Of a DNA stretch of 64,000 bases, positions 9,703-20,285 are shown piece after piece. The position numbers were made by a program, and so were the translations under genes. Below the pieces are notes generated by a model. It ran no database searches. It was given only the letters and a program-made list of their open reading frames with translations, and had not been told where the DNA came from. Source of the stretch: Tretioscincus oriximinensis. Taxonomy: Eukaryota > Chordata > Lepidosauria > Squamata > Gymnophthalmidae. The stretch lies in the NCBI GenBank assembly GCA_022410635.1, contig JAJVDF010000210.1:1863377-1927376 (forward strand), read 5' to 3'. The stretch's first letter is position 1. Each line of letters begins with the position of its first letter.

Positions 9703-12138
9703 TCATAAAAATGTATAGTTGGCCAGGAAACCATTGTCTCTGTTAAGTCCTTTGTTGATGGCCTGGAACTTGTGAATGTATTCAAGTTCTGCTGCTTCTC
9801 TTTCAAACCTTCCTTTGTAGTTTCTTTGTTCAAGGACTGCAGTCCTGAGGTCTGAGAGAGAATGTCCTGGAAGGTTAAAATGTTCAGCAACTGGTTTCTG
9901 TGTGTTTCCATTTCGAATATCTGATTTGTGTCCATTTATTCTCTGGCGAAGGGATTGTCCTGTTTGCCTAATGTAGAGAGTAGAGGGGCATTGTTGGCAG
10001 AAAATGGAATACACCACATTAGAAGATGAGCATGTAAAANTCCCTCTAATGTTGTGGGTGGTGTTATCAGGTCCCGTGATGACATTGCCAGGGTGGATGT
10101 GTGCACAGAGTTGACATCTGGATTTGTGGCAGGGTCTAGTTCCCATTTCTCCCTCTGTGTCCTGTGTTCTTTGTGTGAGGAGTTGTTTGAGGTTGGGTGG
10201 TTGTTTGTAAGCCAGCAAAGGTTTNCCACCAAGTGCTCTTGAGAGAGCTGTGTTTTTATCCAAAATAGGTTGAAGTTCATTTATTATGTGTTTGAGGGGC
10301 CCCAATTGTGAGCNGTATGTGACCACTAATGGGGTTCTGTTGTTTTCTGTCCTCAATCTGTCCTGTAATAGGTTGATTCTGGGTACCATTCTGGCTCTGT
10401 TGATTTGTTTTTTTACTTCATGTGGTGGGTACTGTAACCTGAGGAATGCTTGCTGTAGTTCCAGGACTTTGGTGTCTCTGTCTTCTGGATCCGAGCAGAT
10501 GCGATTATATCTGAGAGCTTGGCTGTAGACAATAGATTTGGTTGTGTGTTCAGGGTGGAAACTAGAGGCATGTAAATAGGTGTATCGATCAGTGGGTTTG
10601 CCATACAGGGTCGTGCTCAGATGTCCGTTGTGCAATTTTATGGTGGTGTCTAGAAAGTGGACTTGCTCCCTAGATTGTTCCAAACTGAGGTTAATAGTAG
10701 GGTGGAAGCTATTGAAATTTTGGTGGAATGTTCTTAGTGATTCCTCCCCGTGAGTCCAGATTATAAAGATGTCATCGATGAATCTTAAGTACAGTAGAGG
10801 TTTCTGGGTGCAGGAGTTGAGGAAGCNTTGTTCTAGGTCAGCCATAAAGATGTTGGCGTATTGGGGTGCCATACGTGTACCCATGGCAGTACCATTAGTT
10901 TGGAGATACATGTTATTGTCAAAAGTGAAATAGTTATGGGTGGGAACAAAGTGGCAGATCTTGGTGGTTAAGCCTGCAGATGTGCTATCTGGAATGGTGT
11001 TCTTGATAGCTTGTATTCCATCTATGTGGGGGATGTTGGTGTATAGGGATTCCACATCCATAGTAGCCAAGATGGTGTCCTCTGGGAGGTTGTGTATGGA
11101 CTGTAGTTTCCGTAGGAAGTCAGTCGTATCCCTCACATAGCTAGGAGTATTGATGGCATAGGGTCTGAGCACTTTGTCCATATATCCAGAGGCACCAACG
11201 GTAAGGGTTCCAATGCTGGAGACGATGGGTCTTCCAGGGTTGCCTTGTTTGTGTATTTTGGGTAGTAAATAGAAGGTGCCAGGCCGGGGTTCNTGTGGTG
11301 TGTCCATTTGTATTAGATCCCGTACTTCCATGGGAAACTCCATAAGTAGTGATCGTAATTCCTTACGGTATTCCTCTGTAGGATCTTTGGGTAGGATTCT
11401 GTAGAATGTGGTGTTGGATAGTTGCCTTCTGGCTTCCTGTGTGTAGTCAGATTTGTTCATGATAACCACAGCTCCTCCTTTGTCGGCCTCTTTGATTATA
11501 ATATTAGGGTTGTTCTTGAGATTATGTATGGCCTCCTGTTCCTTGCGGCTTAGATTGTACATTAGCGTACGATGTTTGTTGATTATCTGGGTTTGGGCAC
11601 GTTGACGAAAGCAGTCGATGTAAAAATCTAGTTCCGTGCATAGTCCATCAGGAGGAGTCCACGTGGAGTTCTTTTTACAATTCTGGGAGGTGTTCTGCTG
11701 TACATTAGTGTGCTGGTTGATAGATTCCAATGAGGGCGATGGTCCTTGTGAGTTGTTTTCCTGAGTGGTGTCCTTGAAGAATTCCTTAAGTCATAGGTGG
11801 CGGAAGAATGTCTCTAGTTCACCACAAAAACGTTTCATTTGTGTGCGTTTGGATGGGCAGAAGGATAGTCCACGTGATAGGACCGACTCTTCAGCCTGGC
11901 TTAGAGTGTGGTTTGAGAGATTAACAATGTTGTTTTCTGGTTCCATGATGCTCCTGTTATGAGTAGTGGAATCTTNTAGCAGTGAGAAGAATTTTTTTTC
12001 TTTTATAATCATTAATGAGGAGAAATGTGTCCCGTATATGGTATTTCTTTTTTCTGAGTGGTTGTGTTCATTGTCTCCTGTGGAGGGTTGGTTCCTGATG
12101 TGTGTTTCCAGTTTAGAGATTTCTCTCTTAATCCTTTC
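9703..12138 (-). pseudogene. PLE polyprotein: reverse transcriptase + GIY-YIG endonuclease, one in-frame stop
   Basis: A single frame of 812 codons, interrupted only by a TGA at 11791-11793 (probably CGA to TGA at a CpG). The upper part (12138 down to the stop) is a Lys/Glu-rich N-terminal region without a start codon. The lower 675 codons hold PLE reverse-transcriptase motifs, numbered from 11730: ADKGGAVVIMNKSDY (82-96), LPKIHK...GRPIVSS (156-172), ATMDVESLYTNIP (222-234), MGTRMAPQYANIFMADLE (283-300), catalytic FIDD in YLRFIDDIFIIW (314-325) and HFLDTTI (358-364). A Cys/His linker (CHKSRCQLCAHIH, 534-546) precedes the GIY-YIG domain: VVY (572-574), then YIR where YIG is expected (586-588), SLRQRI and AEHFN. 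The YIG glycine is Arg here. A few codons contain N. The frame is otherwise free of frameshifts, suggesting a fairly young insertion. No ATG initiator is seen, in line with 5' truncation. Confidence 0.93.
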
Positions 12139-12144
12139 TTAATC

Positions 12145-12157
12145 CTTTAGAAGGATG
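12145..12157. repeat. TSD of the PLE, right copy
   Basis: CTTTAGAAGGATG, identical to the left copy. A separate short repeat (TAATCCTTT at 12129-12137 and 12140-12148) overlaps the 5' junction and may be microhomology. Confidence 0.93.
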
Positions 12158-12382
12158 AGGAAAGTTGGCTATTAAACCATGCTTTTCTCAATCTGAAGGG
12201 AATCAAAGCCACTTACATAACCTTCTCTACTTCTCTTCACTTCTCTTGGGAAGTAGGTGGGGCTGAAAGAGCTCTGATGAACTGTGACTAGCCCAAGGTC
12301 ACCCAGCTGGCTTTAGTGGAGGAGTACAGAATCAAACCTGGAAATGTCCAGATAAGATTTGGGCAAAGCAGATTGGCTCTCT
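12158..12382 (-). mobile_element. SINE-A, copy 3
   Basis: Reverse-complement order of the family: TTTCTCAATCTGAAGGGAAT, GTGGGGCTGAAAGAGCTCTG, GACTAGCCCAAGGTCACCCA, CCAGCTGGCTTTAGTGGAGG, and a tRNA-like head ending near GGCTCT. The PLE lies at its 3' (left) edge. Confidence 0.8.
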
Positions 12383-12556
12383 TTAGGACACTTTGACCTT
12401 AGGACATTCTTCCTAACCAAACCTAAGTGGTGGATGCACCATTCCCCATACCTTTGGCATGCAAAATGATAGATAATATGCAGCACATGATGAGCTGGAA
12501 AAACATCTCTACGTATAAGAGAGAAATAGCCATAGATATATGAGCAGAAGAGTGAG

Positions 12557-12881
12557 GACAGACAAAGGGGTTTTTTTCACTCAGAGGGTCATCAGCCTGT
12601 GGAATTAGAGGTAGTAGCCAGCAGCCTGAATAGTTTCAAGTCAGGATTAAACAGATTCATGGAAGCCAAGAGTATAAACAGTTAGGATGGATGTCTTGAT
12701 GCTGCCTTCAAGATGGAGCAACAGACAGGATTCCTGAAATGACATTTTCAGGGCATTGAGAACAGTTGAAGATTTAGCCTTCTTTTGTTCCAGACTACCC
12801 AGGTGCAATCGGTGGGCCTAGATTTGAGACAGAATGATGGACTAGATTCAGCAGGTCTCCTCTTATGTTCTTACATTCTTA
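12557..12881 (+). mobile_element. CR1 LINE, ORF2 end and 3' UTR
   Basis: Starts in the C-terminal ORF2 region (TCACTCAGAGGGTCATCAGC, reading an FxxRVxxLWN-like block), passes AGATTCATGGAAGCCAAGAG and GATGCTGCCTTCAAGATGG, and ends with two TCTTATGT/TCTTACAT-type octamers. Many substitutions; an old copy. Confidence 0.82.
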
Positions 12882-13444
12882 TACAGACATAAAACACTAT
12901 TATGTTTTTCCCATTTAAAATTGAGATATTCTGGACTGATATGTACCAACTTGCTATTTTGGACTTCAGTCAATAATACACCAATTCATAGGAGCATAAT
13001 TGATGTTAGGCTGAATCAAACCGGTAGTCTTCTTGGTGGTAGCCCCCTGGCTATCAAACTGAAATCCTATCCCCAAACCCTATGCTCCAGGTTTCTTCTT
13101 CCACACACTTTGTTACAGCAAATAAACTGAAATTTCATGTTACAAGTCTTTATAACTAAGATAAATAAAATAACAGGATACAAGCACAGTCATTACCAAT
13201 TCTGAAACATATTTTGTGCCTCCCACATGCTTATATCCATGCCATCTGATTCTGATTAGCCATTAGGGTATATTATTTATATGCAAGATTGGCAAGCTAT
13301 AGCACAGATAGGAGCTTTAGATCACCATTAGAAAATGTGGATAATTGCCTAAGATGATAACTATTCACAAAGGGATGGGAGGTAAATTGGTTTAGTTTAC
13401 TCACNGATACAAGTTCATAAATTCACCTCTACTATGCAAACCAA
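12882..13444. other. No gene or repeat recognised
   Basis: No recognisable element in this stretch. Confidence 0.3.
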
Positions 13445-13655
13445 CAGGGCCGTATTTAGGCATGTGTAGCTGCACAAGACCGCAACATTTTAAGGATAGC
13501 AAAATATAGAGAGTTGTAAAAAGAATTTTTTTTTTTTATCATTATGAAACCTAAAGTGGATTATTGTTGGAATTTTGTAATTGAATAGGGATGCTGAGGG
13601 AAGAGGGGGCATAAATTACTACACAGGGGCATCAAACATTCAAAATACAGGCCTA
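13445..13655 (+). mobile_element. hAT-c miniature element, truncated copy
   Basis: Begins CAGGGCCGTATTTAGGC. The interior block GCTGAGGGAAGAGGGGGCAT matches, in reverse orientation, the copy at 24585-24756. The far terminal repeat is lost or decayed near AAAATACAGGCC. No clean TSD. Confidence 0.65.
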
Positions 13656-13850
13656 TAAACAAAAAAATCAACTATTTCTATTTCTTATTTTGTGGCAAAG
13701 CTTCTTGATTAAAGAAGAAAAGAAAGGAGGGAAGGAGATATATATTAAAGTTTATATTAATAGAGCACTCTAAAATATGCCATATTAGAATATTTGCTTG
13801 TTAACAATTTTGTATTGTTTATGAAGTCCTGGTTTTGGACTTTGGAGTTT
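13656..13850. other. No element recognised
   Basis: A+T-rich, purine-rich patch near 13710-13740; nothing else. Confidence 0.3.
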
Positions 13851-14178
13851 GACAACTGCCATGTCTCCTTCCTCATCCAGTGAGGACTCAAATAAGAAGA
13901 ACCTGCTGGACCTGAGCCTGTGATCAGCCTACCAGAGGTAACTGTGCCATAGTTAAGGCTGCCTTCTGAGACCATAGCCGAGGAAGGAAACAGTTTAATA
14001 TACAATAATTTGTTACTTGCAGAAAGAGGAAGTAAGCACAGACAAGGCTAATAAGGGTAGCTGAAAGAGCTTGTGTAATGAGGCACATCCAGGCTCCAAC
14101 TACTATAAGTAAGCTGGAAACTCCATAGATGCTTGTAGCTGACAAATGATCAAAACTTGCTTGTGTGTGTCCCAGTTT
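13851..14178. repeat. Direct repeat pair, left member
   Basis: Matches 15912-16216 in the same orientation along its whole length with many differences. Shared landmarks include CATCCAGTGAGGAC/CAACCAGCGAGGTC, GAGGAAGGAAACA/CAAGAAGGAAAGG, AAGTAAGCACAGACA/AAGAAAGCACAGAAA and CATAGATGCTTGTAGCTGAC/CATAGATGATTGTAGCTAAC. Spacing is about 2 kb. It could be a degraded LTR pair or two copies of a dispersed family. No coding content. Confidence 0.65.
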
Positions 14179-15911
14179 GATGGTGCACTTTGATGCACTG
14201 TCATTGTGGATCCACGTACTAAACCAGAACATAAAGGTATTCATGCATCCGCATGAATTATGATAGATCTTTAAAATGATCTTCTGGTATCTTAGACTTG
14301 ATTACTATTTGGGGTTGTTTGGTTCAGCCTACGTTTCATGTAATGCAAATGGGCTATACCAGCAGTGTGTGTGGTTCCCTTGGCCATACGAAGGTGCAGA
14401 AGGAAGACCATTAATATCTTTTAGATAAGTGTGGAAAGATTTTTAATTCTGACACAGACCTTTCTCTATAGGCCCAAAACTGACATACTGTACCAAAGAA
14501 GTATGTGAATAGCATGCCCTCATTTTCTGATATATCATTGCAAAATCATTTCAGATTTGTCTATGAAATGTGCCAGAAGTAAAATGGATCTGAAAATGGC
14601 CAGACTATGAATTGCAAAACCCAAAGTTCTTCGCTTTCCAAGCCTTGGAAATGCCTCTAAGGGATGGAGAATTGTGGGCTATCTGAATGCAGATGGCCCT
14701 CAGTTGCTACTACTGATTTGGAGTTACTGCTAAATGCTGGTAGTTGTATGAATGAGAAAATAATGCAAAGAACAGGAACAAAGAAATAGAAGGTAAGGTA
14801 ATGCACTATAAAGCCATAATTCTATTCAGACTGAAGATCTTGATTGGAGAAGAAATGTTCTGCATGGATAAAATGACTGACAGCAACTGTGAATATGACA
14901 GAGACAATTGTTGTATACCTGTTTGATAAGACTATACGAATTCTCATTCCAAAAATTTCCCATGATAATTTTAATTAAGCCTGTTCAACAGATGCTATCT
15001 GGACCTGACATAGAGGCAAATGATGAATCATAATGAGGACAGCATTTAGTCATGGCTTATAAAGTGCTTTAATTTGGTTCACGCAGATAACCATACATTT
15101 GTCTTCTATAGAAAACCGAGGATTAAGGGTACCATGGTGGTCTGTCAACCAATGCAAATCAATGGCATTGTGAAGGGGAGAAGCAAATTATGCATGAGAA
15201 GAGACCCACGCACCATTACTAAGTCAGTCCTATGATAGTGTCCATCTCAACAACTTAAAAATGGTAACAGTAGTAACATCCATATTGATGATACCGACAT
15301 ATCTGAATTGGCAAGAAGAATCATTCTAAAACTATTTAAAAGATTGACACTTAGATGTTAAAAAATGGATACTGAAAGAAGACAAGTCAACTTGCCACTT
15401 GACTGGTGTGCTATTTCATTATGAAAGTGGACTGAAGTTGGATTAAAATATAGGTGTAAATTATTAAATTAACACATCTATGCTATTCTCTTGAGAATGA
15501 TAAGAAACCAAGTTGCATTCATTTAAGTACTAATAAATGTCAGATGAAAAGTAGTACTGACCTGAAAGAGTACATGGCATAATTTGTTTTGTGAGATGTA
15601 AAGAAGCTAGGTAATAAATTAAAAGGTTACCATGTTTTCTAAAATTAGATACCACTTTCTTAGTTTCTGATAGTGATGATTTTGCAGTATGTTTTAGAAG
15701 ATGTTTTACACGGTAATCAAAATGCCTAAGTTTAAAAAAGGTGAAACAATCAATTTCCCATTTATTTCAAGAATTACAGGTTGGCCAAAGCTATAAAGCA
15801 ACTACTGAAGTTAGCTTATTCATAAGAAAATCACTTTCAAATTCCTGAGATACAAATATTAAAATGTTGGACAAAAACAAGAATAACATTCTTAAAGCTG
15901 TCATACATTTA
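14179..15911. other. Sequence between the two direct repeats; nothing recognised
   Basis: Contains no long frame, no reverse-transcriptase, gag-like or transposase-like motif, and no obvious primer-binding site, so the LTR-pair reading of the flanks is not supported from inside. Confidence 0.4.
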
Positions 15912-16216
15912 TGATGGTGTCGTGTGCCGTTCCTCAACCAGCGAGGTCCCAGGTAAGGAAAACCCTGCCGGGTTGAGCATCTCGATAGAGGTTCCTGGGC
16001 AGCAGACAGGACCTTATTCTAAGACATTAGCTCAAGAAGGAAAGGAACAAATTAATGCATAAGATTTTGCTATTAACAAAAAAAAGAGAAGAAAGCACAG
16101 AAACGGCTATTTAGGGCACACCCAGGCTTTAACTGCTATAAATAAGATGGAAGGTCCATAGATGATTGTAGCTAACAACTGATCATATCTTCTCCTGTTT
16201 ATTTCTGTCCCTATTC
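15912..16216. repeat. Direct repeat pair, right member
   Basis: Second member of the pair starting at 13851. Contains CGAGGTCCCAGGTAAGGAAA, ACATTAGCTCAAGAAGGAAA and CCCAGGCTTTAACTGCTATA. No TG...CA termini or TSD could be set. Confidence 0.65.
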
Positions 16217-17226
16217 TAGTTCCTTCTGTTTTCTATTAGCTGTTTACATTTGTGTGTTGTTAAATACAATTTCTTGGGTCTGCTAGTCTAAGACTTCCCT
16301 TAGCTATGTTGCCGGTTTTCCTTATTAATATTCTATAGCTGAAGTAAAATCAGTTTCAGTTTATCTTATGCTTCTTATTTATCCTTGTGTGAGAGACAGA
16401 TTTGATCACAGTTCTTAAACGCACTCAAACTCATTTCATAATTTGCAAAAGTGCATCAAATCTCCAAAAGAAACAGATAAACATATCACCAGCCATTTAT
16501 TATAAAACTGATATCTGATATATACAAACGTGTTTGCATATATATGAAAGGGTTAAATGGCTCGTGATCTGTTTATATACATTTCTCAGATATTAGTTTT
16601 ACAGATGTGTTTGCAACAGAAGAAAGTAGGCATTGTATTTAAGGAAGACATAAAGAAATCAAATAAATTCTGCAAGGTTAAAGAATTGCTGGTTAGTATT
16701 TTATCCATTTTCACAGGGTAAGATTATAATACTTAAGCAGTAGAATGTAATAAAGCAATACTTGGCATAGTATATATTAGCTTCTTAAATATAAGCTTAT
16801 AATCAGATATAATCACCATCTTAAACAAATATGTTCCCGGGCAGGTGAAACTTTAACTCACAAAGAGGGAAATCAGTTCAGAGGAATTCAAACTGACACT
16901 CTCTCATTTCTTTTGTCTTACTCAGAAGTGCATGCTATTGTTTCAGGACAGAATACGAAGCATATTAAGCAAAAAGGTTGCTGGCAGCACTTTGCCTTTC
17001 ATTGTTGTGCTGTTACATGGTATTTTATGGTTAAATTCAGTTTCACATCAGAATATACGCTGTTCTTAAGGCAATATTAAAACTAATCCGATCAACTGGT
17101 TGAACAAAACGGGAAATACTTGATATTGCAGAAATTTTGTAAACAAATATTTTAACAGCAGCAGCATCTTATTTATTTATTTTTTATTGTTCCATTTGTC
17201 TGAGATGATTTAACAAATCCTGTATT
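16217..17226. other. Anonymous A+T-rich sequence
   Basis: No gene or repeat recognised. A short ATATATAC-rich palindromic patch surrounds 16500-16580 (GATCTGTTTATATAC against GTTTGCATATATATG). Confidence 0.35.
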
Positions 17227-17292
17227 GAGCAGGCGTTTGGACTTGATCACCCTGGAGGTCCCTTCCAACTCTATGATTCTATGATTCTATAC
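17227..17292 (+). mobile_element. CR1 LINE, classic 3' tail
   Basis: TTTGGACTTGATCACCCTGG, AGGTCCCTTCCAACTCTATG and then ATTCTATG octamers. This is the canonical CR1 terminus seen in birds and reptiles and differs from the TCTTATGT-tailed CR1 copies elsewhere in this window. Only about 65 bp remains. Confidence 0.9.
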
Positions 17293-17695
17293 CCAAAGGC
17301 CTCCCTATGTCCCCATTTCCCAGTATAGAATAGAAAAACTTCTTATGGTTGTCAGTCACTGGACTGCCCCAGAATTCCTTAGCTTCAAAAACATGGCGGC
17401 TCCCTAGGAAGAACGATAAGTACTGCTCACCAATTCTATCTTACTGCCCAAATTTCTCTATGCAAGGTACTTGGCCCCAGAGTCTTTAAATACTGGGGAT
17501 TTTTAAGAAGCATGAATATGCCTGCAATAAAACATGACTACACAGACGCCGTAGAAGCTTCCTTACAGCTAGTGGATTCCAAGGATGATCTTTCATTTTT
17601 CTCTCAGTGTATCTTGAAATTTACAAAATTATTTACTAAGAGAGAGGGCCAAAAATTGGGCCCATGGATTTTGGGGGCCCACATACCAAATTTTG
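17293..17695. other. No gene recognised
   Basis: A plus-strand frame starts at 17512 but has no family resemblance and runs into the polypyrimidine tract. Confidence 0.35.
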
Positions 17696-17877
17696 GTTCC
17701 TTCTCCACTTCTTCTCTTCCCCCTTCCCCTTCTCCTCCCTGTTCTCTCTTCCTCCCCTCTCTCTCCCTCTTTCCTTCCTCAGTCCCTCCTCCTTCTTCTC
17801 CTCCACTTCTTCTTCCTCCTCTTCCTTTTCTTCTTTTTCCTCTTCTTTCTCTTCCTAGCTCCCTTCTTCATCCCTCC
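17696..17877. repeat. Long polypyrimidine tract
   Basis: About 180 bp almost wholly C and T on the plus strand (TTC, CCT and CTCC units). Ser/Pro/Leu-rich frames across it are compositional artefacts. Confidence 0.92.
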
Positions 17878-17898
17878 TATCTGTTAAGAGGACTTCTA

Positions 17899-17979
17899 GG
17901 CCAGGCCCAAGCCTAGAGCTCGATTACTCAAGGTACCTGATGGTCTCAGGTCATCAAGCTCTAGGCTTGTGCCTGGTCC
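17899..17979. repeat. Inverted repeat (hairpin), 27-nt arms
   Basis: The left arm GGCCAGGCCCAAGCCTAGAG (17899 on) pairs with the right arm CTCTAGGCTTGTGCCTGGTC (to 17979) across a loop of about 28 nt. It has few mismatches and may be a small foldback element. No TSD confirmed. Confidence 0.75.
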
Positions 17980-18140
17980 GTGAGGGATGGCATCATGTTT
18001 GTGCGGTCAAATTTCCCTCCAATTTGACGACAGTCTGTCAAATCTGGATTTGACTGTAGCAAAGTGCAATTCCTTAGCAACATGCACTTCCACTGTACAT
18101 CTCTCAATTAGTATATCTTAGATTTATTTCCTTACATGTT

Positions 18141-18368
18141 TACTTTTCTACACTGCCCTTTACCCAAAGGTCTCAGGGTGGTTAACAATGAAACCACATT
18201 AAAAGATTAAAACATCCACAATATATCTGAAATGATGATTGACGCACCTCAAGGTTCCCACTTTCTTTGCCACTGACAAAGGCGGTGCAGTCAGACGGGC
18301 CTCCTCTACAGATCTTAAGGCATGGGCAGGTTGATATGGGAGAAGCCATTCCTTTAGATACTTGGGGC
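18141..18368 (-). mobile_element. L2 LINE, 3' part, left of a hAT insertion
   Basis: Reads, on the minus strand, the L2 3' terminus (CTGAGACCTTTGGGTAAAGG) and the ORF C-terminus in reverse. CTTTAGATACTTGGGG at the right edge continues into 18798 on the other side of the inserted element. Several substitutions and at least one frame disruption. Confidence 0.8.
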
Positions 18369-18797
18369 TAGATTGACCAGTTTTTCTCAGGCCCAAAGTG
18401 GGGTAATTAATATACATGCTAATTTGTATATTCAAGAATATGCAAATCACCCACCAAGATGCATAACACTCCGAAATCCCCACTTGAGAAATCTGCGAAG
18501 CACTTGAGAATTTTTTGATGTGTGTGAGAATTTTTGAAGTGCATGAGAATTTTTTCAAGTGTGCAAGAAATTTGCATTTTTTATTTTTTTTACTGAAGGT
18601 AAAGTGCCTTCAAGAACTGGCCCTGGTTGCTAGAGCCCCCTAGTGGTGGTGCAGTGAATTTTTAAATATATATATATATTTATATACATTTCCTCAGCAA
18701 AAAATGGGGTAATTGCCTCTCCCCCCAGGAAGGCATGATAAACACCCCAAAACCGAGTTTCCCCCAAAAAAGGGGGAAACTTATGCTGGTCAGCTTA
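18369..18797. mobile_element. hAT-a-related element inserted in L2
   Basis: Starts TAGATTGACCAG and ends CTGGTCAGCTTA, inverted versions of the hAT-a terminus. Flanks CTTGGGGC (18361-18368) and TTTAGGGG (18798-18805) are a decayed 8-bp TSD, supported because the L2 consensus from the 37.9-kb copy has TTTGGGGC at this point. At 429 bp it is longer than the other copies. The interior has ATATAT and poly-T runs and no ORF. Confidence 0.75.
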
Positions 18798-19150
18798 TTT
18801 AGGGGGCAAGTTATGTAGAGCTTTATAGGTTAGAAATTCCTTGAATTGGACTCATAGCAAATTAGAAACCAGTGCAGCTCTTTCAACACTGGTGTGATAT
18901 GTGTCCAGCCAGTCATTTTAGCCAGCAGTTTAGTTGCTGCATTCTGCCCCAGCTGCAGCTTCCAAGCCATTTTCAAGGGCAGCACCATGTAGAGTGTGTT
19001 ACATTAGTCCAATCTGGAAGTTATCAGAGTATGGGTTACTGTGCTAGATCATCCCAGTCCAGAAATGGCCACAACTGGTGGACTAGACATAGCTGGAAGT
19101 GGGCTACATTATGAACCAAACTAACATGGCACTTGCCCAGTCTCCATCCT
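18798..19150 (-). mobile_element. L2 LINE, reverse-transcriptase part, right of the hAT insertion
   Basis: Antisense of the L2 ORF segment coding for the block seen intact at 37.7-38.0 kb. Landmarks are ACCAGTGCAGCTCTTTCAAC, CATTTTCAAGGGCAGCACCA and TAGTCCAATCTGGAAGTTAT. It joins seamlessly to the 18141-18368 segment once the insertion is removed. Confidence 0.8.
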
Positions 19151-19259
19151 CACATCATCTTATATGTCCATCCTGCAGCTACCTTTTCAGTACCCACAGA
19201 GAAAGTTGGACTTTAACACCACCGTTGATGAACAAATGCAATGCACCTATGTGCTCAAG

Positions 19260-19839
19260 ACCAGACCGGGGGTGGGGGTGCATGTACGCGCGTGCACGTG
19301 CACACACATGCCTGCACATACGGACGCTTGTAGTGANACAGGCAGAACCTCTCTTCTGCCTGTCTCAATACAAGCATCCGTGTGTACGCGCTTGTGTGTG
19401 CGTAGCTGCTCCAATGCTGCAGGCAAGGTTTCACACCTACTGTTAGGCAAAGCGCGCCAACTCACCTCAGGTGGAGGAAAACCGTCTGGGTTTGTGACAG
19501 GAGAACAGAGCTGTCCTCCTGTCACAAACCCAGGCGTTTTTGCTCTACTAGAGGCGAGTTGGCGCGCTTTGCCTGACAGCAGGCGCAAAACCCCACCTCC
19601 AGCATTGGAGCAGCTACAGCACGCTCCGAGGTTCCTTCCAGGACCCCAGAAAGCGTTGCCGGGCTGCAGCCGTCAGCTCTGACGGCTCCTTTTCCTTTAA
19701 AATCCTGCATTTTTATATTCCCTGATGCAGCATCGGGGAATGTAAAAATCTGAGATTTTGTCTTAAAACCCAGAGGGGACTATATTTTAGTCCCCCAAAC
19801 CGGGATTGTCCCGCCTTCCCGGGATGTATGGCAACCCAA
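19260..19839. mobile_element. hAT-b element with nested hairpins
   Basis: Related to 33788-34254 (shared TTAAAACCCAGAG, GACTATATTTTAGT, TTCCCGGGATGTATGGCAAC). Flanking GCTCAAG (19253-19259 and 19840-19846) is a 7-bp match, 8 bp with one mismatch, as expected for hAT. The left terminus is shortened. It contains a 216-bp perfect-ended palindrome (19402-19617) and a second hairpin (19323-19382), plus CA/CG-rich alternation near 19277-19322. No transposase. Cys/Pro-rich frames here are not genes. Confidence 0.82.
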
Positions 19840-20285
19840 GCTCAAGAGCAACCCAACTCATTCATGGGATCATGAGATCAGGTGCTGGAGCTAAAGAAGC
19901 ATTTATAGTGTAACATAATTGAGATGTGACTATCATCTAGTGGTTGTGGGCTATCCTCCATAAGCAGTGGAATTGGAATACATCTACAAATCCCAGTCCA
20001 TCATTAAGGGTCATAATAGAGGCGTTTTCCTATAAATATTATAACACCAGTTAACAGCTAAACTTTTTGAGGGCACTCTTAGTCTGATTTGTTCTCCAAT
20101 TTTCTGCATGTATTTGATTGTAACTTTTTTACCTAGTTGCACTTCTTTCCCCCAGACACTTCCTTCCCTTTAGAAGGATTAACTACTGTACTTGAGCTGA
20201 TTAATCATCCACATCCACATTTACATTTCTGCTATTTCCAGCATTCAGTTTCCTTTACATATTCTGTCCCTAGGCAGTTGTCCTC
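19840..20285. other. No gene or repeat recognised
   Basis: No recognisable element in this stretch. Confidence 0.3.

Larger units (their letters stand above)
9394..12144 (-). mobile_element. Penelope-like element, 2751 bp, with 13-bp TSD
   Basis: A retroelement read on the minus strand. Its 3' terminus is at 9394 and its 5' boundary at 12144, fixed by an exact 13-bp direct repeat outside both ends. It encodes a reverse transcriptase joined to a C-terminal GIY-YIG nuclease, the defining PLE layout; PLEs are thought to prime reverse transcription at the nuclease-made nick. A non-coding 3' region of about 310 bp (9394-9702) carries a hammerhead-like motif. No second terminal repeat copy is present at the 5' end, so the copy is probably 5' truncated. 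The right flank (12158 on) is a minus-strand SINE-A tail, so the PLE inserted at its edge. Confidence 0.95.

Noticed and set aside
10054..11140. Several plus-strand frames of 60-80 codons
   Set aside because: Antisense shadows of the Penelope-like ORF on the minus strand.
13851..16216. Calling this a complete LTR retrotransposon
   Set aside because: No TG...CA ends, TSD, primer-binding site or pol motif could be found; left as an unexplained direct-repeat pair.
17512..17916. 134-codon frame with Pro/Ser/Leu-rich end
   Set aside because: The second half is the polypyrimidine tract and the first half has no recognisable family.
19164..19682. 172-codon plus-strand frame and overlapping minus-strand frames
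   Set aside because: Lie inside the palindromic hAT-b element; symmetrical open frames are a by-product of the inverted repeat and G+C content.
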